NCBI GenBank assembly: GCA_005503215.1
Contig: SCNS01000011.1
Location: forward strand, 62,001-126,000
DNA from: Sphingomonadaceae bacterium 3R27C6
Lineage (GTDB): Bacteria > Pseudomonadota > Alphaproteobacteria > Sphingomonadales > Sphingomonadaceae
Direction of reading: 5' to 3'
Length of the DNA: 64,000 bases
The number at the start of each line of letters is the position of its first letter. Position 1 is the stretch's first letter. The translations under genes and the position numbers were made by a program. Under the pieces are notes generated by a model. It worked only from the letters and a program-made list of their open reading frames with translations. It was not told the origin of the DNA and did no database searches. This document shows positions 26,767-36,489 of this stretch, one piece after another.

Positions 26767-26851
26767 ATTTTCGCAATCTTTCGGCGTCTTTGGCGAAGGA
26801 TTATTGTGCATTTCAACAGATGCCTCCCTCCGGAGGCGCAGGAGATGCACG

Positions 26852-27718
26852 ATGAAGACGATCCTTGGCACCTACAGCAATCCCAACCAGCATTGGGTCG
26901 GCGACGGCTTTCCCGTCCGCTCGCTCTTTTCGTACAACAGCCTCGGCGACCGGGTCAGCCCCTTCCTGCTGCTCGATTATGCCGGCCCCCATAATTTCGC
27001 GCCGACCACCGATCGACGCGGCGTCGGCCAGCATCCGCACCGCGGGTTCGAAACGGTGACGATCGTCTATGACGGCGAGGTCGAGCACAAGGATTCGACC
27101 GGCAACGGCGGCATCATCGGTCCCGGCGACGTCCAGTGGATGACGGCGGCGGGCGGGATCCTGCACGAGGAATATCATTCCCCGGCGTTCGGCAAGACGG
27201 GCGGCCCGTTCCGGATGGTCCAGCTGTGGGTCAACCTGCCCGCGAAGGACAAGATGGCGCCGGGCGGCTATCAGGGTATCACGGCGGCGAACATTCCGAC
27301 CGTCGAGCTGCCCGGTGGTGCGGGCCTCGGCCGGGTGATCGCGGGCGAGATGCTCGGCGCGAAGGGCCCGGCGCGGACTTTCACCCCGATCAACGTCTGG
27401 GACGTCCGGCTGAACCGCGACGCCGATGTGACGCTCGACCTGCCCGAAGGGCACACCGCGATGCTGGTGGTGCTGGCCGGCCATGTCACCGTGGGCGGCA
27501 GCGAGGAAGCGGGCGAGGCCGAGATGGTGTTGCTGAGCCGCGAAGGGGGATCGATTCGGGTCCACGCCGACGGCGACGCGACGATCCTCGTCCTGACCGG
27601 CGAACCGATCGACGAACCGATCGTTGGCTATGGACCCTTCGTGATGAACAGCGAGGCTGAAATCCGCCAGGCCATCGACGATTTCAACAACGGCAGGCTG
27701 GCGCCAGTCGCAGCCTGA
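26852..27718 (+). CDS. pirin family cupin protein
   Basis: This 288-aa bicupin starts MKTILGTYSNPNQHWVGDGF; GGAG at 26841-26844 sets the ATG at 26852. The pirin metal motif is present: HPHRGFETVTIVYDGEVEH followed by GGILHEEY, giving two or three His and one Glu as metal ligands. Pirins of this kind (YhhW relatives) can act as quercetin 2,3-dioxygenases or redox sensors. The pairing with a LysR regulator and an isochorismatase-family hydrolase is common in proteobacteria. The true substrate is unknown. Confidence 0.94.
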   Translation: MKTILGTYSNPNQHWVGDGFPVRSLFSYNSLGDRVSPFLLLDYAGPHNFAPTTDRRGVGQHPHRGFETVTIVYDGEVEHKDSTGNGGIIGPGDVQWMTAAGGILHEEYHSPAFGKTGGPFRMVQLWVNLPAKDKMAPGGYQGITAANIPTVELPGGAGLGRVIAGEMLGAKGPARTFTPINVWDVRLNRDADVTLDLPEGHTAMLVVLAGHVTVGGSEEAGEAEMVLLSREGGSIRVHADGDATILVLTGEPIDEPIVGYGPFVMNSEAEIRQAIDDFNNGRLAPVAA

Positions 27719-27721
27719 CGC

Positions 27722-27760
27722 GGACCCGGCTCCTTCCCCCACCTCCCGGGAGCCGGGTCC
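27722..27760 (+). terminator. hairpin after the pirin gene
   Basis: A 12-bp perfect stem, GGACCCGGCTCC / GGAGCCGGGTCC, with a 15-nt loop starts 3 nt after the pirin stop. It may attenuate rather than end transcription, since the isochorismatase gene follows 100 nt later in the same direction. Confidence 0.55.
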
Positions 27761-27857
27761 ACTCTCCCCTCGATCAATTGACGGTGGACCCGCGTGCCCC
27801 GCCGCGACGGCAGTCGCCTGCCGGCCCTTCGGCGCGCCCATATGCAGGAGAAGACCC

Positions 27858-28499
27858 ATGACAAGCGAAGCGATCCGCGATCCGAAGGCCGACCATCTGC
27901 TGACCCCGCAGAATTCCGCCTTCATCATCATCGACTATCAACCAGTGCAGGTGAATTCGATCGCCTCGATGGACCGGCAGTTGCTGCTGAACAATATCGC
28001 CGGCTGCGCCCGGGCGGCGGTCGCTTACGACCTGCCGATCGTCCATTCGACGGTGAATGTCGAAACCGGCCTCAACAAGCCGCCGGTGCCGCAGATCCGC
28101 AAAGTGCTCGGCAATTACCCGACCTATGACCGCACGACGATCAACAGCTGGGAAGATGTCGAATTCCGCAAAGCGGTCGAAGCCACCGGGCGCAAGAAGC
28201 TGATCATGACCGCGCTTTGGACCGAGGCCTGCCTGACCTTTCCCGCGCTCGACGCGCTCGCCGAAGGGTATGAGGTCTATGTCCCGGTCGATGCGGTGGG
28301 CGGCACCTCGCTTGCCGCACACGACGCCGCGCTGCGACGGATCGAACAGGCGGGGGGCAAGATGATTTCGGTCCCACAACTGTTCTGCGAACTGCAGCGC
28401 GACTGGAAACGCAGCGAGACCGTTCCCGCCTTCATGAACCTGTTCATCGAGACGGGCGGCACCGCCGGAATCCAGTTTTCCTACGACAAGGCCGACTGA
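27858..28499 (+). CDS. isochorismatase-family (YcaC-like) cysteine hydrolase
   Basis: The 213-aa cytoplasmic hydrolase has the family aspartate Asp26 in FIIIDYQPV and the nucleophile Cys125 in ALWTEACLTFPA, preceded by the cis-peptide type turn. The usual catalytic lysine position appears to be Arg92 in YDRTTINSW, as in some YcaC-like hydrolases. The fold normally hydrolyses amides or vinyl ethers; substrate unknown. It follows the pirin gene after 139 nt including a hairpin, and probably shares the LysR control. Confidence 0.93.
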   Translation: MTSEAIRDPKADHLLTPQNSAFIIIDYQPVQVNSIASMDRQLLLNNIAGCARAAVAYDLPIVHSTVNVETGLNKPPVPQIRKVLGNYPTYDRTTINSWEDVEFRKAVEATGRKKLIMTALWTEACLTFPALDALAEGYEVYVPVDAVGGTSLAAHDAALRRIEQAGGKMISVPQLFCELQRDWKRSETVPAFMNLFIETGGTAGIQFSYDKAD

Positions 28500-28510
28500 C
28501 CCGGAATGTC

Positions 28511-28541
28511 TCCGCCGGCGCGGCGTACGCCGCCCGGCGGA
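28511..28541 (+). terminator. hairpin terminator after the isochorismatase gene
   Basis: A long stem built from TCCGCCGG...CCGGCGGA with inner GCGGCG/CGCCGC pairs around a TA loop and one bulge, 12 nt after the stop codon. It is a strong intrinsic terminator candidate, though without a T-tract. Confidence 0.6.
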
Positions 28542-28688
28542 ACCCCTTAAGGAGAATGATCGCGCCGGACCGGACCTTCGGCGGATTCTACGGGAAATTG
28601 CTGCGCGCGGCTTTGAGACCGCGTCTCCATCCGGCGGATGGGGCACGGGCGATTTGGCGGCGCGTTTGTGATCGGCTATGCGCCCGCG

Positions 28689-29300
28689 ATGCCGGGCATC
28701 CCGATCCTCTATAGCTTTCGCCGCTGTCCGTACGCGATGCGCGCGCGGATGGCGTTGCTGGTGAGCGGGACGATCTACGCACATCGCGAAGTGGAACTGC
28801 GCGACAAGCCTGCCGCCATGCTTGCCGCATCGCCCAAGGGAACCGTGCCAGTGCTTGTGCTGGCGGATGGGGCGGTGATCGATGAAAGCATCGATATCAT
28901 GCACTGGGCCTTGTCGCGGCATGACCCCGAGGACTGGCTGCCGCGCGCCGATGCGGCGTTGGTCGCGAAGTTCGACGACGCATTCAAATACCATCTCGAC
29001 CGTTACAAATATGCCGGGCGTTACGATGCCGATCCGCTGACGCATCGCGCGGCAGGTTGGGCGATGCTGGCGGAGCTCGACGCGCGGCTGAAGGAACAAG
29101 ACTATCTTGGCGGCGCGACGCGCGGGTTCAGCGACATTGCGCTGTTTCCATTTATTCGTCAGTTTGCCGGGGTCGATGCGGAGTGGTTCGCAGGCTCCGC
29201 GCCGCAAGGGGTGCGCCACTGGCTGGCAACTCTGGTGACGTCGGACTTGTTCGAGCGGGCGATGATCAGAATCGCGCCATGGGCCGACGGGCAGGGCTGA
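28689..29300 (+). CDS. glutathione S-transferase-like protein
   Basis: The 203-aa protein starts MPGIPILYSFRRCPYAMRAR. The N-terminal thioredoxin fold has Cys13 in RRCPYAMRARMAL and the cis-proline region KGTVPVLVLADG with DESIDIMHW, the GSH-binding ES/D pair. An all-helical C-terminal domain has LGGATRGFSDIALFPFIRQF. A CPYxxR start suggests a glutaredoxin-2/omega-like thiol transferase. I chose ATG 28689 over 28638 because homology begins there. No operon partner is close downstream. Confidence 0.9.
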   Translation: MPGIPILYSFRRCPYAMRARMALLVSGTIYAHREVELRDKPAAMLAASPKGTVPVLVLADGAVIDESIDIMHWALSRHDPEDWLPRADAALVAKFDDAFKYHLDRYKYAGRYDADPLTHRAAGWAMLAELDARLKEQDYLGGATRGFSDIALFPFIRQFAGVDAEWFAGSAPQGVRHWLATLVTSDLFERAMIRIAPWADGQG

Positions 29301-29707
29301 AAACAAACAGCCAGCTATGGAAATGGGTCTCCATCGCTTCGAAGCACAAGCTTTCCCTTCGTACGGCTGGTTAAATGGAACAATCGGCACTGCTCTGTCA
29401 GCAGGGCGCACTCATGCCGGTCGTTTCTTGGGCGCGGTCTGGCGCCTAAAGTAGCCGTTAGGACAGAAGGTGAGAAGCGTCTGCTCGGTTCATTTGACCG
29501 GGACACCCGGTCCCGCGAGCAACGACAAGCTGGCTGTTTCGTCGGGTGGGGACTGTTCGTGAGCCGGCGGATTTCCGGCGCCGAAGGGCGGGCGCCGGGA
29601 TCCATCGGCGCCCGCCCTCAAGGTCAGTTTGGCCGTCCGCGAAGGAAACTTCCTAAGGGGTTGGAGCGCGCCCAATGCGCGTGGCGACCAACCGCCCGAC
29701 GTGGCAC
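29301..29707. other. 407-bp intergenic region with hairpins
   Basis: The gap lies between a rightward GST-like gene and the leftward copper operon, so the two transcripts converge here. It holds a GACCGGG-aca-CCCGGTC hairpin (29496-29512) and a stronger GC hairpin (29586-29617). I see no gene with a plausible start and composition. Confidence 0.45.
29586..29617. terminator. GC-rich hairpin, probable terminator of the copper operon
   Basis: A perfect 12-bp stem, GGGCGGGCGCCG / CGGCGCCCGCCC, with an 8-nt loop lies about 90 nt beyond the stop of the leftward CusF-like gene. It could end the efflux operon transcript. Confidence 0.6.
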
Positions 29708-30076
29708 CTATAGCGCCTTGTCGAGCTTGGTGATCGTGCCGGCCTTGCCGTCCCAATCGAGCTCGAACACGACCTTGTCGCCGACCTTGATGTCCTTCAA
29801 CAGCTCCGGTTTCGCCACAAAGCCCATCGTCATCGGCGGCCATTCGAGCTCGGCGATCGCACCATGATCGAGCGTGAGCTGCCCCTTCGCGGTGTCGATC
29901 GCGGTCACGGTGCCGGTGCTTTTGCCATGTATGGTCTCGGCCGGCATCGCCATGGTCCCGACGTCGTCGGTCATGGCGGCCTTCTCTTCGGCTTTCGCCG
30001 CTTCGCCTTGCTGGCCGCAGCCGGCAAGCGCCGTACCGAGCGCAAGGCTGAGCGCGATGGTGGTATATGTCTTCAT
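29708..30076 (-). CDS. cusF: CusF-like periplasmic copper/silver-binding lipoprotein
   Basis: The 122-aa protein starts [20 protein letters not shown], a lipoprotein signal with lipobox LAGC and Cys20. The OB-fold CusF domain (about 50-122) has [19 protein letters not shown] and [18 protein letters not shown], giving the His, Trp and two Met that bind Cu(I)/Ag(I) in CusF. The Met-rich linker ([13 protein letters not shown]) may add sites. Its stop and start are coupled to the CusA gene (4-nt overlap). It is the last gene of the operon and hands metal to the CusB/CusA pump. Confidence 0.93.
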   Translation of the reverse strand: MKTYTTIALSLALGTALAGCGQQGEAAKAEEKAAMTDDVGTMAMPAETIHGKSTGTVTAIDTAKGQLTLDHGAIAELEWPPMTMGFVAKPELLKDIKVGDKVVFELDWDGKAGTITKLDKAL

Positions 30077-33000
30077 GTCGTTTCTCCTTCGGGTTGAACG
30101 GTTTTGGCGAAACGGCTCCGCATGATCAGATAGGCGGCGGGCAGGACGAACATCGAAAGCAGCGGCGCGGTCAGCATGCCGCCCACCATCGGTGCCGCGA
30201 TGCGGCTCATCACTTCGGAACCGGTGCCCGTTCCAACGAGGATCGGGAACAGGCCGGCGAGGATGACGGCAACCGTCATCGCCTTTGGCCGGACGCGTAG
30301 CAGCGCCCCGTCGCGGACCGCCGCCCTGACATCATGGTCGCTTCGGGCATCGAGTGCCTGGCGGAGATAGATGAGCATCACGACGCCGAACTCGGCGGCG
30401 ACGCCCGCCAGCGCGATGAACCCCACCGCGCTCGCGACCGACTGGTTGTAGTCCAGAAGATAAAGCAGCCACAGCCCGCCGGTGAGCGCAAAGGGCAATG
30501 TTGCGAGGATCAGCAGCGCCTCGTCCCAGCGGCGGAAGATCAGGTAGAGCAGGCCGGCGATGATCGCGAGCGTGACGGGCACGACGATCTTCATCCGTTC
30601 GGTGGCGCGGATCAGAAATTCGAACTGGCCAGCGTAGGAGACGCTGACCCCCGGCTGCAGATCGACGCCGCGCGCGACTGCTTGCTGGATGTCCTGGACG
30701 AGCGTCTGGAGGTCGCGATCGCGGCCTTCGACATAGATGTAGGTGACCGGCCGCCCATTCTCGCTCCGCAGCATCGGCGGTCCGTCGCTGACCCTGACGC
30801 TCGCCACCGTGCCGAGCGTGATCTGCTGGCGCGACGGGGTGAGGAGGGGAAGGTTGGCGAGTTCGCCGATGCTGTCCCTGAGCTCGCGCGGATAGCGGAC
30901 GCTGATCGGATAGCGCGCCACCCCCTCGACGGTCTGGCCGATCGTCTCGCCGCCGATCGCGCCCGATACGATCGCCTGCACGTCGGCGACGTTGAGGCCG
31001 TATCGCGCGGCGGCGGCGCGATCGATGTCGACGTCGATATAACGCCCGCCCGTCAAGCGTTCGGCGAGCGCCGACGATACGCCCGGCACCGTCTTGACCA
31101 CGGTTTCGACCCGTTTCGCGGTTCGGTCGACCGCCGCGAGATCCGACCCCGCGATCTTGATCCCGATCGGGCTCTTGATTCCCGTCGCCAGCATGTCGAT
31201 GCGGTTGCGGATCGGCGGAATCCAGAAGTTTGCGAGCCCCGGCACCCGGACGCGTGCGTCGAGTTCGGCGATCAGCTTCGCCTCGGTCATTCCGGGGCGC
31301 CATTGATCCTTTGGCTTGAACCGGATCGTTGTCTCGAACATTTCGAGCGGCGCCGGGTCGGTCGCGCTGTCGGCGCGGCCCGCCTTGCCGAACACGCTCT
31401 CGACCTCGGGAACCGTCTTGATCAGCCGGTCGGTCTGCTGGAGCAGGCTCGCCACCTTCGCGGTCGATATGCCCGGCAACGCCGAGGGCATGTAGAGAAG
31501 GTCGCCCTCGCTCAGCTGCGGCATGAACTCACCGCCGAGCTGCGTCATCGGCCAGAGGCTCGTTGCGAAGATGAGGCCGGCGATCGCGAGCGTCTTCTTC
31601 GGCCGTTCGAGTACCCAATCAAGCGCCGGCCGATAGGCACGGGTCAGCCAGCGATTGACGGGATTGGATTGCTCGCCCGGAATGCGCCCGCGGATCAGCC
31701 ACCCCATCAGCACCGGGATCAGCGTGATCGACAGCAACGCCGCGGCCGCCATCGCATAGGTCTTGGTAAAGGCAAGCGGCGAGAAGAGCCGGCCTTCCTG
31801 TCCTTCGAGCGTGAAGATTGGCAGGAAGGAGAAAGTGATGATGAGCAGGCTGAGGAAAAGCGCGGGGCCGACCTCGGCGGCGGCATCGGTGATGACGTGC
31901 CAGCGCGCCGCGCCTTTCAGCTCCTCGCCCGGGTGATCGGCTTCCCAATGCTCGAGATGCTTGTGTGCATTTTCGATCATCACCACCGCGGCGTCGACCA
32001 TCGCGCCTACCGCGATCGCGATCCCGCCGAGCGACAGGATATTGGCGTTGAGCCCCTGCACCCGCATGACGATGAAGGCGATCAATATGCCGAGCGGCAG
32101 CGTCAGGATCGCGACCAGCGCCGAACGCGCGTGCCAGAGGAACAGCGCGCAAACGATGGCGACGATGACGAATTCTTCGACCAGCTTGGTGGTGAGGTTG
32201 TCGACGGCGCGGTCGATGAGCCCCGAGCGGTCATAGGTCGTCACGATCTCGACCCCCGGCGGCAGGCCTGCCTTGAGCTCGGCGAGCTTGGCGCGAACGC
32301 CGTCGATGACCTCGCGGGCGTTCTGGCCCTGCCGCATCACGATGACCCCGCCCGCGACCTCGCCCTCGCCGTTGAGTTCGGCGATGCCGCGGCGGCTGTC
32401 GGGGCCGATCTGGACGGTTGCAACGTCGCCCAGCGCCACCGGAACCCCGCCCGCTGCGGTGCGCAGCGGCACGCTGCGAAAATCGTCGAGATTTGAAAGA
32501 TAGCCGCTCGCCCGCACGATATATTCGGCTTCGGCCATTTCGACCGTGCCGCCGCCGCGTTCCTGATTGGCGCGTTTCAGCGCATCGGTCACCTCGGCCG
32601 CTGTGACCCCAAAGGCGGCGAGCTTCTGCGGATCGACGAGGATCTGATATTGCCGGACCATCCCGCCGAGGCTCGCGACCTCGGCGACGCCGGGGACCGC
32701 CTTCAACTCGAAGCGCAGGAACCAGTCCTGCAGGCTGCGCAGGTCGGCGAGGTCGTGGCGCCCGCTCTTGTCGACGAGCGCATATTCATAGACCCAGCCG
32801 ACCCCCGTCGCATCGGGCCCGAGCGTCGCCTTCGCCCCTTCGGGCAGGCTGCCCTGCACCTGGCTCAGATATTCGAGCACGCGGCTGCGCGCCCAATAAA
32901 GGTCGGTGTCGTCGTCGAACAGCACATAGACGAAGCTGTCGCCGACGAAGCTATAGCCGCGCACGACGCGCGCGCCGGGCACCGACAACATCGTCGTCGT

Positions 33001-33207
33001 GATCGGGTAGGTGACCTGGTCCTCGACGATTCGGGGTGCCTGGCCCGCATAGCTGGTGCGGATGATGACCTGAACGTCGGAGAGGTCGGGGAGCGCATCG
33101 ACCGGCGTCGTGCGGACTGCGGCGATGCCGAGCAAGGTGAGGATCAGCGCCGCCGCGACGACAAGCCCGCGCGCCGCGACCGAGGCGCGAATGATCTTCG
33201 CGATCAT
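30073..33207 (-). CDS. cusA: CusA-type heavy-metal RND efflux pump
   Basis: The 1044-aa inner-membrane proton antiporter has the HME-RND N-terminus with [20 protein letters not shown], then [25 protein letters not shown] as in CusA. The segment [17 protein letters not shown] contains the methionine of the Cu(I)/Ag(I) triad. TM4 carries [20 protein letters not shown] with the proton-relay Asp. Twelve membrane segments and two large periplasmic loops are as expected for the family. It overlaps the CusB stop and CusF start by 4 nt each, so all are co-translated. Monovalent copper/silver is favoured over Co/Zn/Cd because of CusF and the Met residues. Confidence 0.95.
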   Translation of the reverse strand: MIAKIIRASVAARGLVVAAALILTLLGIAAVRTTPVDALPDLSDVQVIIRTSYAGQAPRIVEDQVTYPITTTMLSVPGARVVRGYSFVGDSFVYVLFDDDTDLYWARSRVLEYLSQVQGSLPEGAKATLGPDATGVGWVYEYALVDKSGRHDLADLRSLQDWFLRFELKAVPGVAEVASLGGMVRQYQILVDPQKLAAFGVTAAEVTDALKRANQERGGGTVEMAEAEYIVRASGYLSNLDDFRSVPLRTAAGGVPVALGDVATVQIGPDSRRGIAELNGEGEVAGGVIVMRQGQNAREVIDGVRAKLAELKAGLPPGVEIVTTYDRSGLIDRAVDNLTTKLVEEFVIVAIVCALFLWHARSALVAILTLPLGILIAFIVMRVQGLNANILSLGGIAIAVGAMVDAAVVMIENAHKHLEHWEADHPGEELKGAARWHVITDAAAEVGPALFLSLLIITFSFLPIFTLEGQEGRLFSPLAFTKTYAMAAAALLSITLIPVLMGWLIRGRIPGEQSNPVNRWLTRAYRPALDWVLERPKKTLAIAGLIFATSLWPMTQLGGEFMPQLSEGDLLYMPSALPGISTAKVASLLQQTDRLIKTVPEVESVFGKAGRADSATDPAPLEMFETTIRFKPKDQWRPGMTEAKLIAELDARVRVPGLANFWIPPIRNRIDMLATGIKSPIGIKIAGSDLAAVDRTAKRVETVVKTVPGVSSALAERLTGGRYIDVDIDRAAAARYGLNVADVQAIVSGAIGGETIGQTVEGVARYPISVRYPRELRDSIGELANLPLLTPSRQQITLGTVASVRVSDGPPMLRSENGRPVTYIYVEGRDRDLQTLVQDIQQAVARGVDLQPGVSVSYAGQFEFLIRATERMKIVVPVTLAIIAGLLYLIFRRWDEALLILATLPFALTGGLWLLYLLDYNQSVASAVGFIALAGVAAEFGVVMLIYLRQALDARSDHDVRAAVRDGALLRVRPKAMTVAVILAGLFPILVGTGTGSEVMSRIAAPMVGGMLTAPLLSMFVLPAAYLIMRSRFAKTVQPEGETT

Positions 33208-34433
33208 TGCGCCGACTCCAGCGAGCGGACTGTGAGGCCGGTCAGGCTCGCTTCGGAGTCGAGCAGGAACTGTCCCGATGCGACAACCTTCTCGCCGGGG
33301 GCCAGCCCTTGCAATATCTCGGTTTTGCCGCCGCCTTCACGTCCGGCGACTACCTCGGCGGGATGGTAGCGCCCGTCGCCCTTCTCGAGCATCACGATGT
33401 TGCGCGTGCCGGTACGAATCACCGCTTCGCTCGGGACCAGCAGCGCCGGTTTCGCGTCGCCGCCGAGCGCGACGGTCGCGAACATGCCGGGGCGCAGGCG
33501 CCCGCCGCGATTGGCGAGCTCGACGCGCACCGTCAGCGTCCGGCTGTCGGCCGATGCGGTCGGCAGGATGGCGATAACCCTGCCGGCGAAGCTCTCGCCG
33601 GGAAAGGCAGTAAGGGTCGCGGTCGCCCGCTGGCCGGTCTTCACCAGTTCGGCCTGCGCCTCGGGGAGCGCTGCGTTGAGCCATACGGTGCCCAGCCCCG
33701 AGATTTCGGCGAGCGTCTGGCCCGTGGCAAGGGTTACGCCCACGCGGGCGTTGAGCGTCTGAACGACCCCGCCGATCGGCGCGCGCACGGTCAGCTTGCC
33801 GCCGGTGCGTCCGGTCCGGTCGACCTCGGCGATCACGCCTTCGGGTATGCCCATCAGCCGCAGCCGCTGCCGGGCGGCCGCCGTGAGTTCGGGTTTCCTG
33901 AGCTTCTTGACGCTCAGATATTCGGTCTGGGCGCTGCCCCATTCGGGCAATTGCAGGTCGGCGATCGGCGCGCCGGCGCGGATGACATCGCCGGGCGCGA
34001 GGCGATAGACGCGCTCGACGAAACCGCCCGAGCGGGCCTGGACGATCGCGACGTCGCGCTGGTTGAAATCGATGCTGCCATTGACGTCGAAGGTTGCCGC
34101 GATGCTGCCCATTTCGGCCGCTACCACTCTTATACCGAGGCTCTGCCGCGCCGCCGGATCGACCGACACGCCGGGTGCCGCGCCGCTGCCCTCGTCGGCA
34201 TATTTGGGCTCGAGCTGCATGTCCATGAAGGGCGACTTGCCGGGCTTGTCGAACTTCTGGTTCGGGAACATCGGATCATAATAATAGAGGATCTTGCGTC
34301 CGCCGCTTCCGGTCGCCTCGGTTGGCGCATCGCTCTGGCCGCTCAGTCCCAGCCAGTATCCACCGCCGCCCGCGATCAGCACCGCGGCCAATATGCCGGC
34401 GCGCCACCGCGCCGCAGATGTTGCATCGGTCAT
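33204..34433 (-). CDS. cusB: CusB-type periplasmic adaptor of the metal efflux system
   Basis: The 409-aa membrane fusion protein has an N-terminal membrane anchor ([20 protein letters not shown]). A short metal-binding region, [23 protein letters not shown], follows, in which Met residues replace the YTCPMHP Cys of relatives. Beta-barrel and lipoyl parts ([37 protein letters not shown]) frame a short helical hairpin. It shares 4-nt overlaps with the genes on both sides. It links CusA to the outer-membrane channel and receives metal from CusF. Confidence 0.94.
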   Translation of the reverse strand: MTDATSAARWRAGILAAVLIAGGGGYWLGLSGQSDAPTEATGSGGRKILYYYDPMFPNQKFDKPGKSPFMDMQLEPKYADEGSGAAPGVSVDPAARQSLGIRVVAAEMGSIAATFDVNGSIDFNQRDVAIVQARSGGFVERVYRLAPGDVIRAGAPIADLQLPEWGSAQTEYLSVKKLRKPELTAAARQRLRLMGIPEGVIAEVDRTGRTGGKLTVRAPIGGVVQTLNARVGVTLATGQTLAEISGLGTVWLNAALPEAQAELVKTGQRATATLTAFPGESFAGRVIAILPTASADSRTLTVRVELANRGGRLRPGMFATVALGGDAKPALLVPSEAVIRTGTRNIVMLEKGDGRYHPAEVVAGREGGGKTEILQGLAPGEKVVASGQFLLDSEASLTGLTVRSLESAQ

Positions 34434-35656
34434 CGACCTGCCTCCCCATAAATATAGTTGATCCGGATCGCGTCGCGCGCGACCTCGGCTTCGCGCGCCA
34501 GCGCATCGACTTCGGCCTCGGCGAGCGCGAGCGTCGACAGGAGCGCGGTCCCGAGGTCGAGCTTTCCGGCGGCGTAACTTGCAAGATCGAGCTCGGCACG
34601 CTTCTTCGCGAGCGGCACGAGCCGCGTCCGCGCATTGGCGAGCTGCTCATGATGCATCCGATGATCGGCGAGATCGGCGTTGAGCGCCGCCGCGATGTCG
34701 CGTTTGGCGGCCTCGCGGTCAAGCCGGGCGCGCGTGGCCTCGCTGGCGCGCGCTGCGATCTTCGGGTTCTGCCGCTTTTTCGAGAAGAAGGGCAGGCCGA
34801 TGGTGACTCCGACCGTGACGAGATCGCCATAATTTGGCTCGCGGCGCCCATAGGCGGCGTTGACGCTCCAGTCGGGGCGCTTGTCGGCGCGCGCGAGGCC
34901 GGTCTCGGCATCGGCGGCGATGGCCCGGGCGTCGAGCGCGCGCAGCCTTGGCAGGGCGTCAATGCCGGCGCGCAATCCTTGTTCGTCGATCATCTGCGGC
35001 GGCAAGTCGCCGAGTGTGTCGGCGGCGGCGTCGTCAGTGAAGCGGGCGAGCTGCGCGCGGGCGCGGGCGATCTCGGCGGCGAGCGCGCTGTGGCGATCGT
35101 TGATCGCGGCGCGAAGCTGATCGGGTTCGAGCGCCTGCGCCGGTCGAGCCGCGCCGCTCGCGAGCCGCGCGGTCACCGTCGCTTGAAGGTCTTCAAGGCC
35201 GTCGTCGAGCAGGTCGAGTTCCTTGAGGCGCTTCTTGGCGTAGAAGAGATCGACCCAGGCAAGCGCTGTCGCGAGCCTGACGTCCTGCGCGGTGACCGCT
35301 TCGTCGGCGCGGGCGATTCCGATTTCGGCCTGTGCGCGCGTCGCGCGCGCGCGCCGCTTGGCCGGATTCGGAAAATCCTGGCTGATGCCGATGACCTGCA
35401 TCGTGAAGTTGTCGCGATTGAACCGGCCCGCATCGGGCCCGGTCACCGGAAAATCCTTGATTGCCAGATCGAGCTTCGGGTCGGGCAGCCGGTCGGCGGC
35501 GATCGCCGCCGATTGGGCGGCATCGATGCCGGCTTCGCGGCCCTGCAATTCGGGCGCTCGCGTCGTCGCGAGTTCGAGCGCTTCATCGAGCGACATGGGT
35601 TCGGCGCAAAGGGCCGTGGGCAGCGCAAGCAAGGCTGCGGCTAGAAAAAGGCGCAT
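34430..35656 (-). CDS. outer-membrane efflux channel (CusC/TolC family)
   Basis: The 408-aa protein starts MRLFLAAALLALPTALCAEP, a Sec signal; the start was chosen for this signal rather than the longer frame to 35806. Two repeats of the OEP helical domain are seen: LDEALELATTRAPELQGREAGIDAAQSAA and QLRAAINDRHSALAAEIARARAQL. No lipobox Cys is placed as in E. coli CusC. It overlaps cusB by 4 nt and completes the tripartite pump. Confidence 0.92.
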   Translation of the reverse strand: MRLFLAAALLALPTALCAEPMSLDEALELATTRAPELQGREAGIDAAQSAAIAADRLPDPKLDLAIKDFPVTGPDAGRFNRDNFTMQVIGISQDFPNPAKRRARATRAQAEIGIARADEAVTAQDVRLATALAWVDLFYAKKRLKELDLLDDGLEDLQATVTARLASGAARPAQALEPDQLRAAINDRHSALAAEIARARAQLARFTDDAAADTLGDLPPQMIDEQGLRAGIDALPRLRALDARAIAADAETGLARADKRPDWSVNAAYGRREPNYGDLVTVGVTIGLPFFSKKRQNPKIAARASEATRARLDREAAKRDIAAALNADLADHRMHHEQLANARTRLVPLAKKRAELDLASYAAGKLDLGTALLSTLALAEAEVDALAREAEVARDAIRINYIYGEAGR

Positions 35657-35721
35657 GGGTCCCCCTTGTACGGAGCAGGCAGGACCGCCCCCGGCGTGGC
35701 TGCGCCAGGGGCGGACGGGCA

Positions 35722-35961
35722 TTATTTGCCGGGGTGGCTCATGTGATCGCCGGACATTTTCTTCATGCCCTCGGCGGGGCCGGACTTCATCGTGCAGCAA
35801 TCGCACGCCTTCATGTCCTTCATGTCCTTCATATCGGACATGTTCGGCCCGGGTGCTTCGCTCGATTGCGTCGCATGATGGCCGCCCGGCGCTTCCTGCG
35901 CGATTGTGGGGGCGGCAAGGGTTGCGGCCGCGAATGCGGCAGCGCTCATAATCATTTTCAT
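35722..35961 (-). CDS. small secreted Met/His/Cys-rich metal-binding peptide, 79 aa
   Basis: It starts MKMIMSAAAFAAATLAAPTIA, a clear signal peptide. The mature chain has GGHHATQSS, three MKDM/MSDM repeats, a CDCC cluster and the tail MKKMSGDHMSHPG. This density of soft ligands indicates periplasmic Cu(I)/Ag(I) sequestration (inference). It lies 65 nt upstream of the CusC gene in the operon. GAGGAATTC is its ribosome site region. Similar small peptides occur in copper islands but I cannot name a family. Confidence 0.85.
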   Translation of the reverse strand: MKMIMSAAAFAAATLAAPTIAQEAPGGHHATQSSEAPGPNMSDMKDMKDMKACDCCTMKSGPAEGMKKMSGDHMSHPGK

Positions 35962-36024
35962 GTTGAATTCCTCGGTTGAAATGCGTGGAGCGCGCGCCGG
36001 CAGGTGCCGGTACGCATCAGGCAA

Positions 36025-36402
36025 TCAGCCGAGAATGAGCGGTGGATCGGGTTCGGGTCCGACCGTGCGCCCGTCCAGTCGGTGGGTCAGAAGTGGATCA
36101 AGCAGATCGCGCAGCGGTGCGGGGGCCGCGAACGGTATCGCCGGAGACACGACAACGGGCGGCAGCGCGCAACCCATCTTGGCGATGCAGTCGAGCGTGA
36201 GGCCCGTGCAGGGTGCACTGTCATCGGATTTGTCGATGCCCATCATTTCGGCGCACTCGTCGCTCATCGCCGGTGCGGCAATGGCCGTCTCCGACGCCAT
36301 GGGCATCGCCGGTGCCGAGGCGAATGCCGCCTCCTGGGCCAAAAGGCCAAGCATCGCTCCCAAAAGGAGCAAAAGGGAAAGCCAGCGCTTCACAGGCGAC
36401 AC
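36025..36402 (-). CDS. hypothetical secreted protein, first gene of the metal efflux operon
   Basis: Starts are limited to GTG 36402 (VSPVKRWLSLLLLLGAMLGL) or GTG 36393; ATG 36489 lies inside the promoter and is impossible. AAGGA sits 4 nt before 36402. A signal peptide ends near AAFASA, and the mature 100 aa hold paired cysteines (SDECAEMMG, APCTGLTLDCIAKMGC) and Met. The C-terminus is Pro-rich (DPLLTHRLDGRTVGPEPDPP). Function unknown, but similar Cys-containing secreted proteins often lead copper-resistance operons. It is the first gene after the MerR-type promoter. Confidence 0.75.
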   Translation of the reverse strand: MSPVKRWLSLLLLLGAMLGLLAQEAAFASAPAMPMASETAIAAPAMSDECAEMMGIDKSDDSAPCTGLTLDCIAKMGCALPPVVVSPAIPFAAPAPLRDLLDPLLTHRLDGRTVGPEPDPPLILG

Positions 36403-36457
36403 ATGATCCTTGTACGGTTTTCCGTCAATCCGAGACCGGAAGAGCGGGGTGCATTGC

Positions 36458-36489
36458 ACTATAGCATCCGTACCATGGTACGGAGTCAA
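36458..36489 (-). promoter_or_regulatory. MerR-family metal-responsive promoter of the efflux operon
   Basis: Reading leftward: -35 TTGACT (36489-36484), a 20-nt spacer, and -10 TATAGT (36463-36458). The spacer holds the perfect palindrome CCGTACCATGGTACGG (36468-36483). The overlong spacer (19-20 bp instead of 17) with a dyad between the boxes is the hallmark of MerR-family operators (CueR, ZntR, CadR, PbrR). No merR gene lies in the window, so the regulator is encoded elsewhere. Confidence 0.85.

Noticed and set aside
30334..32496. 720-codon open frame antisense to cusA
   Set aside because: Shadow frame; the sense CusA is unambiguous.
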